A stretch of DNA of 64,000 nucleotides from an uncultured Cellvibrio sp. (GTDB lineage: Bacteria > Pseudomonadota > Gammaproteobacteria > Pseudomonadales > Cellvibrionaceae), in the NCBI GenBank assembly GCA_946480695.1, contig CAMLKG010000020.1, positions 1 through 64,000 on the forward strand, written 5' to 3'. Positions 45,994 to 54,370 of the stretch are shown here, in pieces. A model generated the notes under the pieces. That model was not told where the DNA came from. It saw only the letters and a program-made list of their open reading frames with translations, and did not search any database. The translations under genes and the position numbers were made by a program. Positions within the stretch are counted from its first letter, which is position 1, and every line of letters begins with the position of its first letter.

Positions 45994-46713
45994 ATGAAAC
46001 CTCATGTGTTATTGAGAAATTTGAAAGTAAAACTGGTATTGATGGCGTTTGGCATTGGCTTGGCCGCGCTGGCGGCGGCGATGGGTGATTATAAAAAGGG
46101 TGATTATAAAAATGGCGATACTGTGTCCCTGGAGGCTATTCCCTATCCCTTGACTATCGAGCGTATTGAGAATGGCAGCTTGGGCCTGGTTAATAACCAG
46201 GTATTGTTGACTGCCGTTAAGGGAACAGATTTTTTTAACGACATGATCAGCGGAAAAAATAACGATAACGCGCCCCGCTTGGTATTCCAGCCGAAAAGTG
46301 ATTTTGTGTTGTCCGCAAAATTCACCGGGAAATTTTCCGGCAATTACGATGGCGGGGCCTTGATTTTATATAACGATATTATGTCTTCAGCCAAGTTAAC
46401 CTTTGAAAAATCCAGGGGCACGCAAAGCCTGTGGTCTACGGTTACCAAGGGGCCGGCGGATGATGTGCATCATCGTTCGTTTAAGGAGGACACCATGTAT
46501 TTAAAAATCGCGCGCAAGCAAACAATGTATTTTTTCTACAGTTCCAACGATGGTAAACATTGGGATATTTTGCGTACGTTTGTATTAGATAAGAACGACA
46601 ACACCAAAGTAGGGTTGCTGGCGCAGGCACCCGAGGCGAAGGAATTCACCTTGCGTATTAGCGACATTCGCTATAGCGCAAAAACATTCAGCGATTATTG
46701 GCAAGGTGAATAA
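45994..46713 (+). CDS. DUF1349 (concanavalin-like) exported protein
   Basis: 239 residues; AGGA eight bases before the ATG. N-terminal hydrophobic segment (LVLMAFGIGLAALAAAM), then a jelly-roll of the DUF1349/YesU-type family: DNAPRLVFQPKSDFVLSAKF, YDGGALILYNDIMSSAKLTF, FFYSSNDGKHWDILRTF, LLAQAPEAKEFTLRISDIR. Members bind or process polysaccharides or act as regulators of enolase-type proteins in older annotation. Likely exported; substrate unknown. Confidence 0.75.
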   Translation: MKPHVLLRNLKVKLVLMAFGIGLAALAAAMGDYKKGDYKNGDTVSLEAIPYPLTIERIENGSLGLVNNQVLLTAVKGTDFFNDMISGKNNDNAPRLVFQPKSDFVLSAKFTGKFSGNYDGGALILYNDIMSSAKLTFEKSRGTQSLWSTVTKGPADDVHHRSFKEDTMYLKIARKQTMYFFYSSNDGKHWDILRTFVLDKNDNTKVGLLAQAPEAKEFTLRISDIRYSAKTFSDYWQGE

Positions 46714-46831
46714 TTGGATTACCAAGGTTTTTTAACAACCATCCGCTTCCGGGATTTCGCTTCGTCGCACATAGCCATGAAGCTTCCCCGGATGCAATTA
46801 ACCATTAATGAATCATAACGCTTGTGCCTGT

Positions 46832-47728
46832 TTAAATACCTTCGTAAATCAGCGATCTATGGGTTGCAAACCCCGCCAGGGCGCCGTCGCCGATTGCAAA
46901 GGTTACGCTGCCCATTGGCCTGCCCAGGTCCCCGCACGCAAATACGCCGGGCACGGACGTTTGTTTAAATTCGTCGGTTTTTATGTAGAAACCGACCGGG
47001 CTTTCCGCGATTTCACAACCCAAACCCTGGGCGATGGGGCTTGCCGGTTGGGTGAGCGATGCAACAAAAAGCCCTGCCAATTCCACCAGCCTGCCATTGT
47101 CGAGTTTAACAATGGCAGATTGCTCGCCCACTACTTCGCGAACCGTTTCCGTTTCAATCTGCACATGGCGCGCGGCTAATTGCTGGCGCTGGGTTTCGTC
47201 GGGTGTGAAGCAATTGTTAGTGAACAAGGTCGTCGGGCCCCAATCGGGAATCAACATAGCCTGGTGCATGGAGGCTTCGCCGGTGGCGAGTACACCGAGC
47301 GGGCCTTGGTTCAATTCGTAGCCGTGGCAGTAGGGGCAATGGAATACGGTTTTACCCCAGCGCTCCTGCAAGCCGGGAATGGCGGGCAGTTGGTCGCTTA
47401 CGCCGGTGGCGAGTATCAGGCGCTTGGCGGTAAAGGTTTGGTTGGCGGTGGTTACGCTGAATGTATCGCCCACTTTTTCAGCGGCGGAAGCGAGGCCCTC
47501 CCGCCAGGCCAGGTTGGGGTAGGCGAGCAGTTGGGCTTTGGCTGCGTGCGCGATCTCCGCCGGTGATTGGCCGTCGTGACCGAGCAGGCCGTGGGATTTA
47601 TCGGCAAACCGGTTCCGGCGAATCCCGGCGTCGATCACCATGACTTGTCGCCGCCCACGGACCAGTTGCAAGGCCGCTGCCATACCGGCGTAGCTACCGC
47701 CAATGACGATTACGTCGAAACTGTTCAT
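46832..47728 (-). CDS. Thioredoxin-reductase-like FAD/NAD(P) oxidoreductase
   Basis: 298 residues. FAD-binding Rossmann motif VIVIGGSYAGMAAALQL at the N-terminus, redox pair in CPYCHGYEL, NAD(P) motif region, and closing GVFACGDLGRPMGSVTFA. This is the plan of thioredoxin-reductase-like enzymes; the CxxC suits disulfide reduction but the partner is unknown. GAGG supports the ATG. The stop of the Rrf2 gene is three bases upstream, so the two form an operon and the enzyme is probably controlled by that regulator. Confidence 0.87.
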   Translation of the reverse strand: MNSFDVIVIGGSYAGMAAALQLVRGRRQVMVIDAGIRRNRFADKSHGLLGHDGQSPAEIAHAAKAQLLAYPNLAWREGLASAAEKVGDTFSVTTANQTFTAKRLILATGVSDQLPAIPGLQERWGKTVFHCPYCHGYELNQGPLGVLATGEASMHQAMLIPDWGPTTLFTNNCFTPDETQRQQLAARHVQIETETVREVVGEQSAIVKLDNGRLVELAGLFVASLTQPASPIAQGLGCEIAESPVGFYIKTDEFKQTSVPGVFACGDLGRPMGSVTFAIGDGALAGFATHRSLIYEGI

Positions 47729-47731
47729 GCG

Positions 47732-48214
47732 TTATTCCTCCGTTGGTGATGCGGGAAAAATGGGATGCTCATGGGTGCCGGAAAAGCCGCGTGCGTGCAT
47801 ACGCTGGTGGAAATCCTGGCTGAGCTGGGCGAGGGTTACATCGCGGAAGTGAGCGAGCAGCAGGGCCTCCGCTTCGTGGAATGCCTGGTTGAGCGCTTGG
47901 TTAACCGCTTCTTCCACCAGGCAGCCGGGGGATTCGGTGCGATTGCCCATGGCCAGCAAAGTGGGTTCATCCAGGGCGAGGTAAATATCGTGCAGGGTGA
48001 TGGCTTGGAGGTCGCGGCAAATTTTCCAGCCGCCACCGTGGCCTTTTTCCGAACACACCAATTCGCGTTCGCGTAACCCCGCCAATACCCGGCGGATCAC
48101 CACCGGGTTGGTTTTCATCATTTTGGCCAGCGCTTCGGATGTCATGGGCGCATCGGCTTCAGCCATATGCAGCAGGACATGCAATACGCCGGATAATCGG
48201 GAGTCTCGTTTCAT
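47732..48214 (-). CDS. Rrf2-family regulator
   Basis: 160 residues from ATG 48214 (the frame begins at a GTG, 48223). Winged helix: RLSGVLHVLLHMAEADAPMT, SEALAKMMKTNPVVIRRVLA, HGGGWKICRDLQAITLHDIY. One Cys (ESPGCLVEEA) lies where Rrf2 proteins often have redox or Fe-S ligands, but the three-Cys set of IscR is not present. Two palindromes upstream are likely operators. It pairs with the reductase gene. Confidence 0.87.
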   Translation of the reverse strand: MKRDSRLSGVLHVLLHMAEADAPMTSEALAKMMKTNPVVIRRVLAGLRERELVCSEKGHGGGWKICRDLQAITLHDIYLALDEPTLLAMGNRTESPGCLVEEAVNQALNQAFHEAEALLLAHFRDVTLAQLSQDFHQRMHARGFSGTHEHPIFPASPTEE

Positions 48215-48220
48215 AATTTT

Positions 48221-48295
48221 CACGTAATCTTGTTTGTTACGTGAAGGCTACTCCTTCAGCTAAATTTATGCAACTACAAATGTTACGTGACGTAA
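48221..48295. promoter_or_regulatory. Two palindromes upstream of the Rrf2 gene
   Basis: CACGTAA-N9-TTACGTG (48221-48243) and TTACGT-G-ACGTAA (48283-48295). Both share the TTACGT/ACGTAA half-site and lie just upstream of the regulator start, fitting an autoregulatory operator pair. Confidence 0.6.
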
Positions 48296-48339
48296 AAGAA
48301 TTTGGGCGAGGCGGCCAGCGAATCAATGAGGATGGGGAT

Positions 48340-48372
48340 AAAAAAACCTGGCTCGATTGATGAGCCAGGTTT
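48340..48372 (-). terminator. Rho-independent terminator of the SRPBCC gene
   Basis: On the minus strand AAACCTGGCTC / GAGCCAGGTTT (11-base stem) with a 7-base loop is followed by six or more T. It lies eight bases after the stop at 48380. Confidence 0.88.
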
Positions 48373-48379
48373 GTAGGGA

Positions 48380-48916
48380 TTAGTTTGCCAGGCGTTGCGC
48401 GTATTCCTGTTCCAAGCGTGTGTGTACCTTCCAGAAACCCTCCGGCGTTTTGCCTTCCAGGCGGTCGCGCAAAATGTTGAGGTGGGTATGCCAGCCGCCA
48501 GCGACGCTCAGGCGCTCATCGGGGTTGGTGAGGCGACGGTGGGTGACAGTGAGTTTTACCTTGCCTTGTTGTTCGATTAATTCGAAGCTGACTTCCGATT
48601 CCGCACCCGATCCTTTGTTCCAAATGTAACTGAGCAAGCGCAAGGGTTCGCAAGCGGTAACTTCGCCCAACATCGGCATATCACCGGCGCAGTGCGTATA
48701 TTTGGGCGGCGGAATGTCGTGCTCGGGGCTGAGTTGGGAATTGCGGAAGGTGTGGTCCACCTTGCCCCCTACGCGTTGCTCCACATTGCCTTCCGCCAGC
48801 CAGGTGGCTCGCTTTTCGGATTCGGTCAGGTATTGCCAGACGCGTTCAATCGGTCCGGGTAACAGGCGCTCTATGCGCAGGGTATCCGGGGCGGTTAGTA
48901 CACCGTAGTCATTCAT
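48380..48916 (-). CDS. SRPBCC (AHSA1-like) domain protein
   Basis: 178 residues with a START/Bet v1-type fold: IERLLPGPIERVWQYLTESE, RATWLAEGNVEQRVGGKVDH, and the last strand KVKLTVTHRRLTNP then GGWHTHLNILRDRLEG. AHSA1-like proteins bind small hydrophobic ligands; partners of such genes with ArsR regulators occur in many genomes. It follows the ArsR gene by 72 bases, so probably shares its promoter. Confidence 0.85.
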   Translation of the reverse strand: MNDYGVLTAPDTLRIERLLPGPIERVWQYLTESEKRATWLAEGNVEQRVGGKVDHTFRNSQLSPEHDIPPPKYTHCAGDMPMLGEVTACEPLRLLSYIWNKGSGAESEVSFELIEQQGKVKLTVTHRRLTNPDERLSVAGGWHTHLNILRDRLEGKTPEGFWKVHTRLEQEYAQRLAN

Positions 48917-48988
48917 CTCAAACTCCTTTGGCCCGCGGGCCTGTGGTTACAGTTAAGGGTGGGCCTGACCCGCCGGGTACCGGCCCGG

Positions 48989-49339
48989 TTAATCCGGATT
49001 GTTCTCGGCCTGGTCGTCCGCGATAAGTGCGGCCGCCAGGGCGTCCAGCCGTTGGTTCCAGAATTGTTCGTAGTGGCGTAACCATTCGATGCCGCCGTGC
49101 ATGGGCCGGGCATCCAACTGGCAGGTATGGTTGCGGCCCTGGATGTTGCGGACCACCAGCCCGGCGCCTTCCAATACTTTTATGTGCTTGGAAGCAGCGG
49201 CCAGTGTCATGTCAAACGGGGCCGCCAGTTCGGTGATGCCGCAGGGCGCCTGCGCCAGCCGCGCGATCATCGCCCGCCGGGTTGGGTCCGCCAGGGCGTG
49301 AAAAACAGCATCGAGTTGTTCGCTTTGATTGTTTACCAT
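48989..49339 (-). CDS. ArsR-family regulator paired with the SRPBCC gene
   Basis: 116 residues from ATG 49339 (MVNNQSEQLDAVFHALADPT); the frame extends to 49456 but a non-family N-terminus results. Winged helix: GITELAAPFDMTLAAASKHI and KVLEGAGLVVRNIQG. No metal-type Cys pair is seen, consistent with the non-metal ArsR group that controls AHSA1 genes. AGGAG is 13 bases upstream, an odd spacing. Confidence 0.87.
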   Translation of the reverse strand: MVNNQSEQLDAVFHALADPTRRAMIARLAQAPCGITELAAPFDMTLAAASKHIKVLEGAGLVVRNIQGRNHTCQLDARPMHGGIEWLRHYEQFWNQRLDALAAALIADDQAENNPD

Positions 49340-49385
49340 GTGGTTAAGTATTCTCCTGGAAATTGTTATTGTCAACCATTTGGTT
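49335..49385. promoter_or_regulatory. Paired ACCAxxTGGT operators at the ArsR start
   Basis: ACCATGTGGT (49335-49344) and AACCATTTGGTT (49374-49385) are palindromes with the same half-site, 40 bases centre to centre. The first contains the ATG, so repressor binding there could also mask the start. Confidence 0.6.
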
Positions 49386-49537
49386 AAATATAATGGTCCG
49401 GAGGGGTTTGGTCGATAGCGCAAATACCGATTGAGGCCGTTTTCACACTCTTGCAACCCGTTCCGGTTGTGATAATCGGCTTTCAGTTCTTATTCAGCCC
49501 CGTCGCCCTAGCCTGCAAAAAACGCAGGAGGATTATC

Positions 49538-49951
49538 ATGAACAAAATTAGCGTGTTGGTGTTGGCATTGTTAGCGGTGCCGGTGGTTTACGCGGATGGT
49601 TATTGGGTTGAACAGGAGCGGCGCGCGCTCCAGCACGAGCGCGAGGATATCAACCATGAGCGCCAGGAAATGCACCGTGAATTTGATGCGATGATGCGCG
49701 AGCTGGATGAGGAAAACCGCGAGATCGACCGCTGGCAAAACAGCCGGCACCGGCACAATGGCGATCACCAGGAGATCGCGCGTATCGCCAACCGCAAGCG
49801 CGATGATTTGAACCGCGAACGCGACAGGATCAATCGTGAGCGCGACCGTATGAATCGTTATTACGATGAGCAAAATCGCGAACTGGATAGGCGCAACCAG
49901 CATTTGGACCAACAGCGCCAGCAACACCAACAGCGTCGCCGCGATTGGTAG
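49538..49951 (+). CDS. Exported highly charged coiled-coil protein
   Basis: 137 residues from ATG 49538, with GGAGG seven bases upstream. Signal peptide (MNKISVLVLALLAVPVVYA), then an Arg/Glu/Asp/Asn-rich helix with repeated NRERDRxNR units, and a Gln/Arg-rich end. Family unknown; the composition suggests a periplasmic extended coiled coil. It could bind anionic polymers, which is inference. Confidence 0.65.
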   Translation: MNKISVLVLALLAVPVVYADGYWVEQERRALQHEREDINHERQEMHREFDAMMRELDEENREIDRWQNSRHRHNGDHQEIARIANRKRDDLNRERDRINRERDRMNRYYDEQNRELDRRNQHLDQQRQQHQQRRRDW

Positions 49952-50061
49952 TATCGTTTTATTGGCAGCATCATTTTGAAGTGAATTGCTGACGCTTATC
50001 ACTTTTCCTGGCCCCCCTGCGCATCTATGCTCTACCTCCTGTACAGTTACGGAGAATAATA

Positions 50062-51078
50062 ATGATGCGCAGTGCGGTAACCATCCTCATCACCCTGCTT
50101 TCCAGCCTTGCCGGCCTGTTTGTGAATGCGGCGGAGGTCAACGTCCACAAGGCAATCCAGTTTGCCAACCCGGATAACTTCCCGCTGACGCTCGATATTT
50201 ATGTGCCGCAAACGGGCAAAAAATCCTACCCTGTGCTGGTGATTTACCACGGCGGCGGTTGGTTGATAAATAACAATTCCATCATGAATGACATGGCAAC
50301 CACCATTGCGCGCGATGGTGAATTTGTCGTGGCCAACATGAATTACCGCTTGCTGGTGGACCAAGGCAACACCGTCACAATGAACCAGATTATCGAAGAT
50401 GTGTTCGGTGGCTTGTTGTGGGTAAAGGACCATATTGCCGAATACCAGGGCGACCCCAGGCGCGTCGCCATTACGGGTGATAGCGCGGGCGGTCACCTCA
50501 CGGCCATGATCCTCACCCGCGGCCGCCAATTGGAAAGCGATGGCTTTGCCGGGCCGAGCCTGGGTTTTAAACCCAGCTATTTACCGGCGGGAAAAACCGC
50601 GGAGCAGGTTGCGCAAGAGGACGGTTTAAAAGTCCAGGCGGCGGTGGTGAGTTATGCCGCCTTCGATTTGCATGCGCGGGCGATAGGTGATTTTGAAACC
50701 GATAAAAACAAATTCTGGGGATTTGCCAACGCCAAGGCGCGCGGCCTGTTTGGCGATAAGGTTAACGCTCAGGACAATCCCGATTACTACAAGGCAATAT
50801 CGCCCATTTATTTTGTGCCCAACGCCAGTGACTACCGACTGCCGCCGCAATTTGTGCATGTCGGCAGCCTGGATAAAGCCACTCCGCCAAGCGCTGCTCA
50901 AGGCTACGTGGATTTACTGAAAGCGGCCAAACAACCGGTGGAATTCAAGGTATACCCGAACAAAAACCACGCCTACCTGGATAACGGGTGCAACTGGGCC
51001 GGGAGTTGTTTTGAAAGGGATGCGCGCTGGCCCATGGATGACATAATCGCGTTCCTCAATAAAACCCTGAAACACTAA
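50062..51078 (+). CDS. Alpha/beta-hydrolase esterase
   Basis: 338 residues; GGAG supports the ATG. Signal-like N-terminus (VTILITLLSSLAGLFVNAA). HSL/BD-FAE type: VIYHGGGWLINNN gives the oxyanion HGGGW, AITGDSAGGHLTAM the nucleophile Ser in GDSAGG, and the late YPNKNHAYLDNGCNW the His. Likely an exported esterase acting on acetyl or feruloyl groups of plant polysaccharide or lipids. Convincing fold, unknown substrate. Confidence 0.85.
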   Translation: MMRSAVTILITLLSSLAGLFVNAAEVNVHKAIQFANPDNFPLTLDIYVPQTGKKSYPVLVIYHGGGWLINNNSIMNDMATTIARDGEFVVANMNYRLLVDQGNTVTMNQIIEDVFGGLLWVKDHIAEYQGDPRRVAITGDSAGGHLTAMILTRGRQLESDGFAGPSLGFKPSYLPAGKTAEQVAQEDGLKVQAAVVSYAAFDLHARAIGDFETDKNKFWGFANAKARGLFGDKVNAQDNPDYYKAISPIYFVPNASDYRLPPQFVHVGSLDKATPPSAAQGYVDLLKAAKQPVEFKVYPNKNHAYLDNGCNWAGSCFERDARWPMDDIIAFLNKTLKH

Positions 51079-51271
51079 GCCAACCCCTTGGGGCGCCTTT
51101 GCAGGTTCAGGCCGCCCCCTCTTTCCCCCCTGCTGCGATCGGCTAACAAAATGATGGCTATATTCCTCATTTTGCTGAAAAATTGCGCCTTTGATGGATA
51201 CCTTCATCAGTTCAATAAAAGGTCGGCAATGTCAGTATCGAGCAAACCCTGGAGAAATCGGGCAAACAAGG

Positions 51272-53092
51272 ATGGATAGCGCCATGAATTCACCGCTCGC
51301 AATTTTAAATTCCATCTTCGGCTACCATGAATTCCGCGGCCCACAAGCCGCCGTGATTGAGGCATTGGTTGCCGGCGAGGATGCGCTGGTATTAATGCCC
51401 ACGGGCGGTGGTAAATCGCTGTGTTACCAGATTCCCGCATTGGTACGCGAGGGTGTGGGCATTGTTATCTCGCCATTGATCGCACTAATGCAGGACCAGG
51501 TCAGCGCATTGCGTGAGTTGGGGGTGAAGGCGGGGTTTTTAAATTCCTCCCTGAGTTCGCAAGAGTGGTGGCAAACGGAAGCGGCATTGCAGCGCGGCGA
51601 ACTGGATTTGCTCTATATCGCCCCTGAACGGCTGATCCAGCCGCGCACCATTGAATTACTGCACTCATTAACCATTTCGCTCTTCGCCATTGATGAAGCT
51701 CACTGCGTATCCCAATGGGGGCATGATTTCCGTGCGGATTATTTAAAGCTCGATTTATTGCACCGCGAATTTCCCCAGGTGCCACGCATTGCGTTAACGG
51801 CGACGGCCGACTTGCGCACGCGCGATGAAATAGTGGCGCGCCTGCAATTGCAAAATGCGCAGCAATTTATCAGCGGCTTTGACCGCCCCAACATCCAGTA
51901 CCGGATCGCGCAAAAAAATAATCCGAAAATCCAATTGATGCGTTTCTTGCGGGAAGAGCAGGCGGGAAACGCCGGCATTGTTTATTGCCTATCGCGCAAT
52001 AAGGTTGAACAAATCGCCGAGTGGTTGCACAGCGAAGGCTTTAATGCCCTGCCGTATCACGCGGGCTTGGCGGCGCACACGCGCCAGCAACACCAGGAAC
52101 GCTTCCTGCGTGAAGACAACATGATTATGGTGGCGACAATCGCGTTTGGTATGGGCATCGACAAACCCGATGTGCGTTTTGTGGCGCATCTGGATTTGCC
52201 CAAAAGTATTGAAGCCTATTACCAGGAAACCGGGCGTGCCGGGCGCGATGGTGAACCGGCAACGACATTGTTGCTTTATGGTTTGGAAGACGTGGTCAAA
52301 TTGCGGCAGATGATGGGGCAAAGCGAAGGCAGCGAAGAATTTAAACGCAATGAGCAGCAGCGATTAAATTCCATGTTGGGATTATGCGAAATCACCTCTT
52401 GCCGCCGCCAAAGCTTATTGCGCTATTTTGGCGATACATTGGCGCAAGCCTGCGGCAATTGCGATTGTTGCCTGACACCACCGGAAACCTGGGATGCCAC
52501 TGAAGCCGTGCAAATGGCTTTGTCCTGTGTGTATCGCACTGGCCAGCGTTTTGGGGCCGGGCATGTCATTGATGTGTTGCGTGGCAGCAACAACGAAAAA
52601 ATCCTTTCTTTTGATCATCACCAATTAACCACTTACGGTATCGGTAAACAACTAAATGTCGATGAGTGGAAATCGATTTTCCGCCAACTGGTTGCACGTG
52701 GCCTGCTGGATGTCAACAGCGATGGATTTGGTGGCTTGTTATTAAACGAAAGTTGCCGGCCTTATTTGCGTGGTGAAGAAAAAATCTATTTGCGGCGCGA
52801 TATCAAATTGGCGGTCAGCTCGCCGCGCCGCGCCAATTTGTCCAAAACAATCGAAGTGGAAGATCAATCGCTCTGGAATGCACTGCGCGCCTGCCGCAAA
52901 CGCCTGGCAGAAGAACAAGGTGTTCCACCTTACGTAATCTTCCACGATTCTACGCTTCGCGAAATGCTGGAGTTCCGCCCGTTAACACCGGAGCAGTTAC
53001 GCAATATCACCGGTGTAGGTGAGAGCAAATTAAAACGATTTGGCGAAGAATTTCTAGCGGTGTTGCGCGAGGCGGAATATACATCCAGTTAA
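51272..53092 (+). CDS. recQ: RecQ ATP-dependent DNA helicase
   Basis: About 606 residues from ATG 51272 (alternative 51284; the frame reaches 51191). SF2 motifs: [17 protein letters not shown] (Walker A), [17 protein letters not shown] (DEAH plus aromatic loop), [12 protein letters not shown] (motif VI). The zinc-binding RecQ-Ct includes [16 protein letters not shown] and ACGNCDCC, and the HRDC domain ([18 protein letters not shown]) ends the protein. Functions in recombination and fork repair. Confidence 0.95.
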   Translation: MDSAMNSPLAILNSIFGYHEFRGPQAAVIEALVAGEDALVLMPTGGGKSLCYQIPALVREGVGIVISPLIALMQDQVSALRELGVKAGFLNSSLSSQEWWQTEAALQRGELDLLYIAPERLIQPRTIELLHSLTISLFAIDEAHCVSQWGHDFRADYLKLDLLHREFPQVPRIALTATADLRTRDEIVARLQLQNAQQFISGFDRPNIQYRIAQKNNPKIQLMRFLREEQAGNAGIVYCLSRNKVEQIAEWLHSEGFNALPYHAGLAAHTRQQHQERFLREDNMIMVATIAFGMGIDKPDVRFVAHLDLPKSIEAYYQETGRAGRDGEPATTLLLYGLEDVVKLRQMMGQSEGSEEFKRNEQQRLNSMLGLCEITSCRRQSLLRYFGDTLAQACGNCDCCLTPPETWDATEAVQMALSCVYRTGQRFGAGHVIDVLRGSNNEKILSFDHHQLTTYGIGKQLNVDEWKSIFRQLVARGLLDVNSDGFGGLLLNESCRPYLRGEEKIYLRRDIKLAVSSPRRANLSKTIEVEDQSLWNALRACRKRLAEEQGVPPYVIFHDSTLREMLEFRPLTPEQLRNITGVGESKLKRFGEEFLAVLREAEYTSS

Positions 53093-53096
53093 TTAA

Positions 53097-53129
53097 AACA
53101 GGTAAAGCGTTTATGCCGCTTTACCTGTT
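53097..53129. terminator. Bidirectional hairpin terminator between recQ and the glycosyltransferase
   Basis: AACAGGTAAAGCG / CGCTTTACCTGTT, a 13-base perfect stem with a 7-base loop, between the convergent stops; it overlaps the last codons of the minus-strand gene. T-rich sequence follows on the minus strand. Confidence 0.85.
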
Positions 53130-54157
53130 ACCGATAACTGCGCAAATAAATCGCAATAAACCTGCTCATAATTTGCAAGCATATGGTCGATAGAAAATTC
53201 ACACTGCGCCCGCACACGGGCGTTGCGGGCGACAAGTTGGGTGTGGTGAATATTGTTGAGCAGGCGCTGGAGTTCTTCGGCCAGTAATTCCGGCGACTCA
53301 TCCGCGAACACAATGCCGTCGTGGTTGTGGTGAATAATACCTTGCGCATTCTCGTGGGTGATGCCAATCGTTGCGCAACCTGCCGCCATGGTTTGTGCAA
53401 CCAGGCCCTGGTGTTGTGCCGGGTTACCAATAACCGCCAGTTGGTGATGCATTAATAAAAATGGCAAGTTGCTGCAATGGGGTGCAATGCGCACCTGGTT
53501 TTCCAGGCCCAGGGCGTTACCGAGTTGTTGCGCGTTGAGATGGTCGCGGCGGGTGCCGGGTCCGGTTAAAAAGACGCGCGGATACAAGCGTACTTCACGC
53601 AGGCAAGCCAGTGCCCGTATCAATTGCAAATGATAGGTACCGGTAAATCCGCTGGGCATGATGATACCGGGAATGCGCAACGCCAGCGGAACTTCGTCGG
53701 CCTTGTGGAAGTGATGCAACGCAATACCGTAGGGAAGCCGGTGTTCTGTATTAGCATTAATAATGTGTGTGACACCGGCGCGCAGACTGGCATACGTGCA
53801 CCAGTTGCTATTGTCGCCGCTATGTATAAATACCACATCCGGCTGGTGTTCCCGGCAGAGCCGATAAAACTCATAAGCCCGCCCTGCCTTTGACCAGCTA
53901 TCCAATTGGATAAGTGGAAAATCCTGCGCATTCCCACGTTTGCCAATGCTGTGAATTAGCGATTTATCCAATACCAATAATGCCTTGATGGCGGGATTTG
54001 CTCCGGCGGCTTTTGCCAGTTCAATGGCGGCTGTTCTTACAATAGGTGAATCGTCAGCCACGAAGTGTATAACGCGCAATGTTTTGCCTAACGCAGGCGG
54101 AGTGATTACCTGTGTTGCTAGCGGAGTCGTTGGCGATAGGTTGCATCCAGCAGTCAT
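53111..54157 (-). CDS. Family-4-like glycosyltransferase
   Basis: 348 residues. Two Rossmann-like halves: KTLRVIHFVADDSPIVRTAA at the start; VFLTGPGTRRDHLN, and the donor-site end QGLVAQTMAAGCATIGITHE. The plan is GT-B (GT4-like). The E-x7-E region is weak, so family rank is uncertain. It transfers sugar from an activated donor to an unknown acceptor. A palindrome set lies upstream. Confidence 0.75.
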   Translation of the reverse strand: MTAGCNLSPTTPLATQVITPPALGKTLRVIHFVADDSPIVRTAAIELAKAAGANPAIKALLVLDKSLIHSIGKRGNAQDFPLIQLDSWSKAGRAYEFYRLCREHQPDVVFIHSGDNSNWCTYASLRAGVTHIINANTEHRLPYGIALHHFHKADEVPLALRIPGIIMPSGFTGTYHLQLIRALACLREVRLYPRVFLTGPGTRRDHLNAQQLGNALGLENQVRIAPHCSNLPFLLMHHQLAVIGNPAQHQGLVAQTMAAGCATIGITHENAQGIIHHNHDGIVFADESPELLAEELQRLLNNIHHTQLVARNARVRAQCEFSIDHMLANYEQVYCDLFAQLSVTGKAA

Positions 54158-54238
54158 AAAATACCAGCCTTGTTGCGGGGCGAATTCACTCAGGGCCTGC
54201 GTTTGACCATCAGTATAAAAACGCTGTTCCCATCAAGT

Positions 54239-54264
54239 TGTGAAACTTTGTTCACATTTGTGAA
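54239..54264. promoter_or_regulatory. Alternating TGTGAA/TTCACA repeats
   Basis: TGTGAA (54239-54244), TTCACA (54251-54256) and TGTGAA (54259-54264), 80-110 bases before the glycosyltransferase start. The pattern resembles a CRP-type site but the spacing (N6 and N2 between six-base halves) is not the CRP consensus. Confidence 0.45.
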
Positions 54265-54370
54265 AATTTGGCGGCTCTGTATTCGCGGATGGCATGTAAA
54301 TACTGCGTGCTAAAAAACACAGCATTTACAGGGGGAAAAGAATCCATCCGGCACATCAATGCCGAATGCC

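Noticed and set aside
54239..54256. CRP site
   Set aside because: Half-sites fit TGTGA/TCACA but the eight-base spacing does not match the CRP consensus of six, so only a generic operator is listed.
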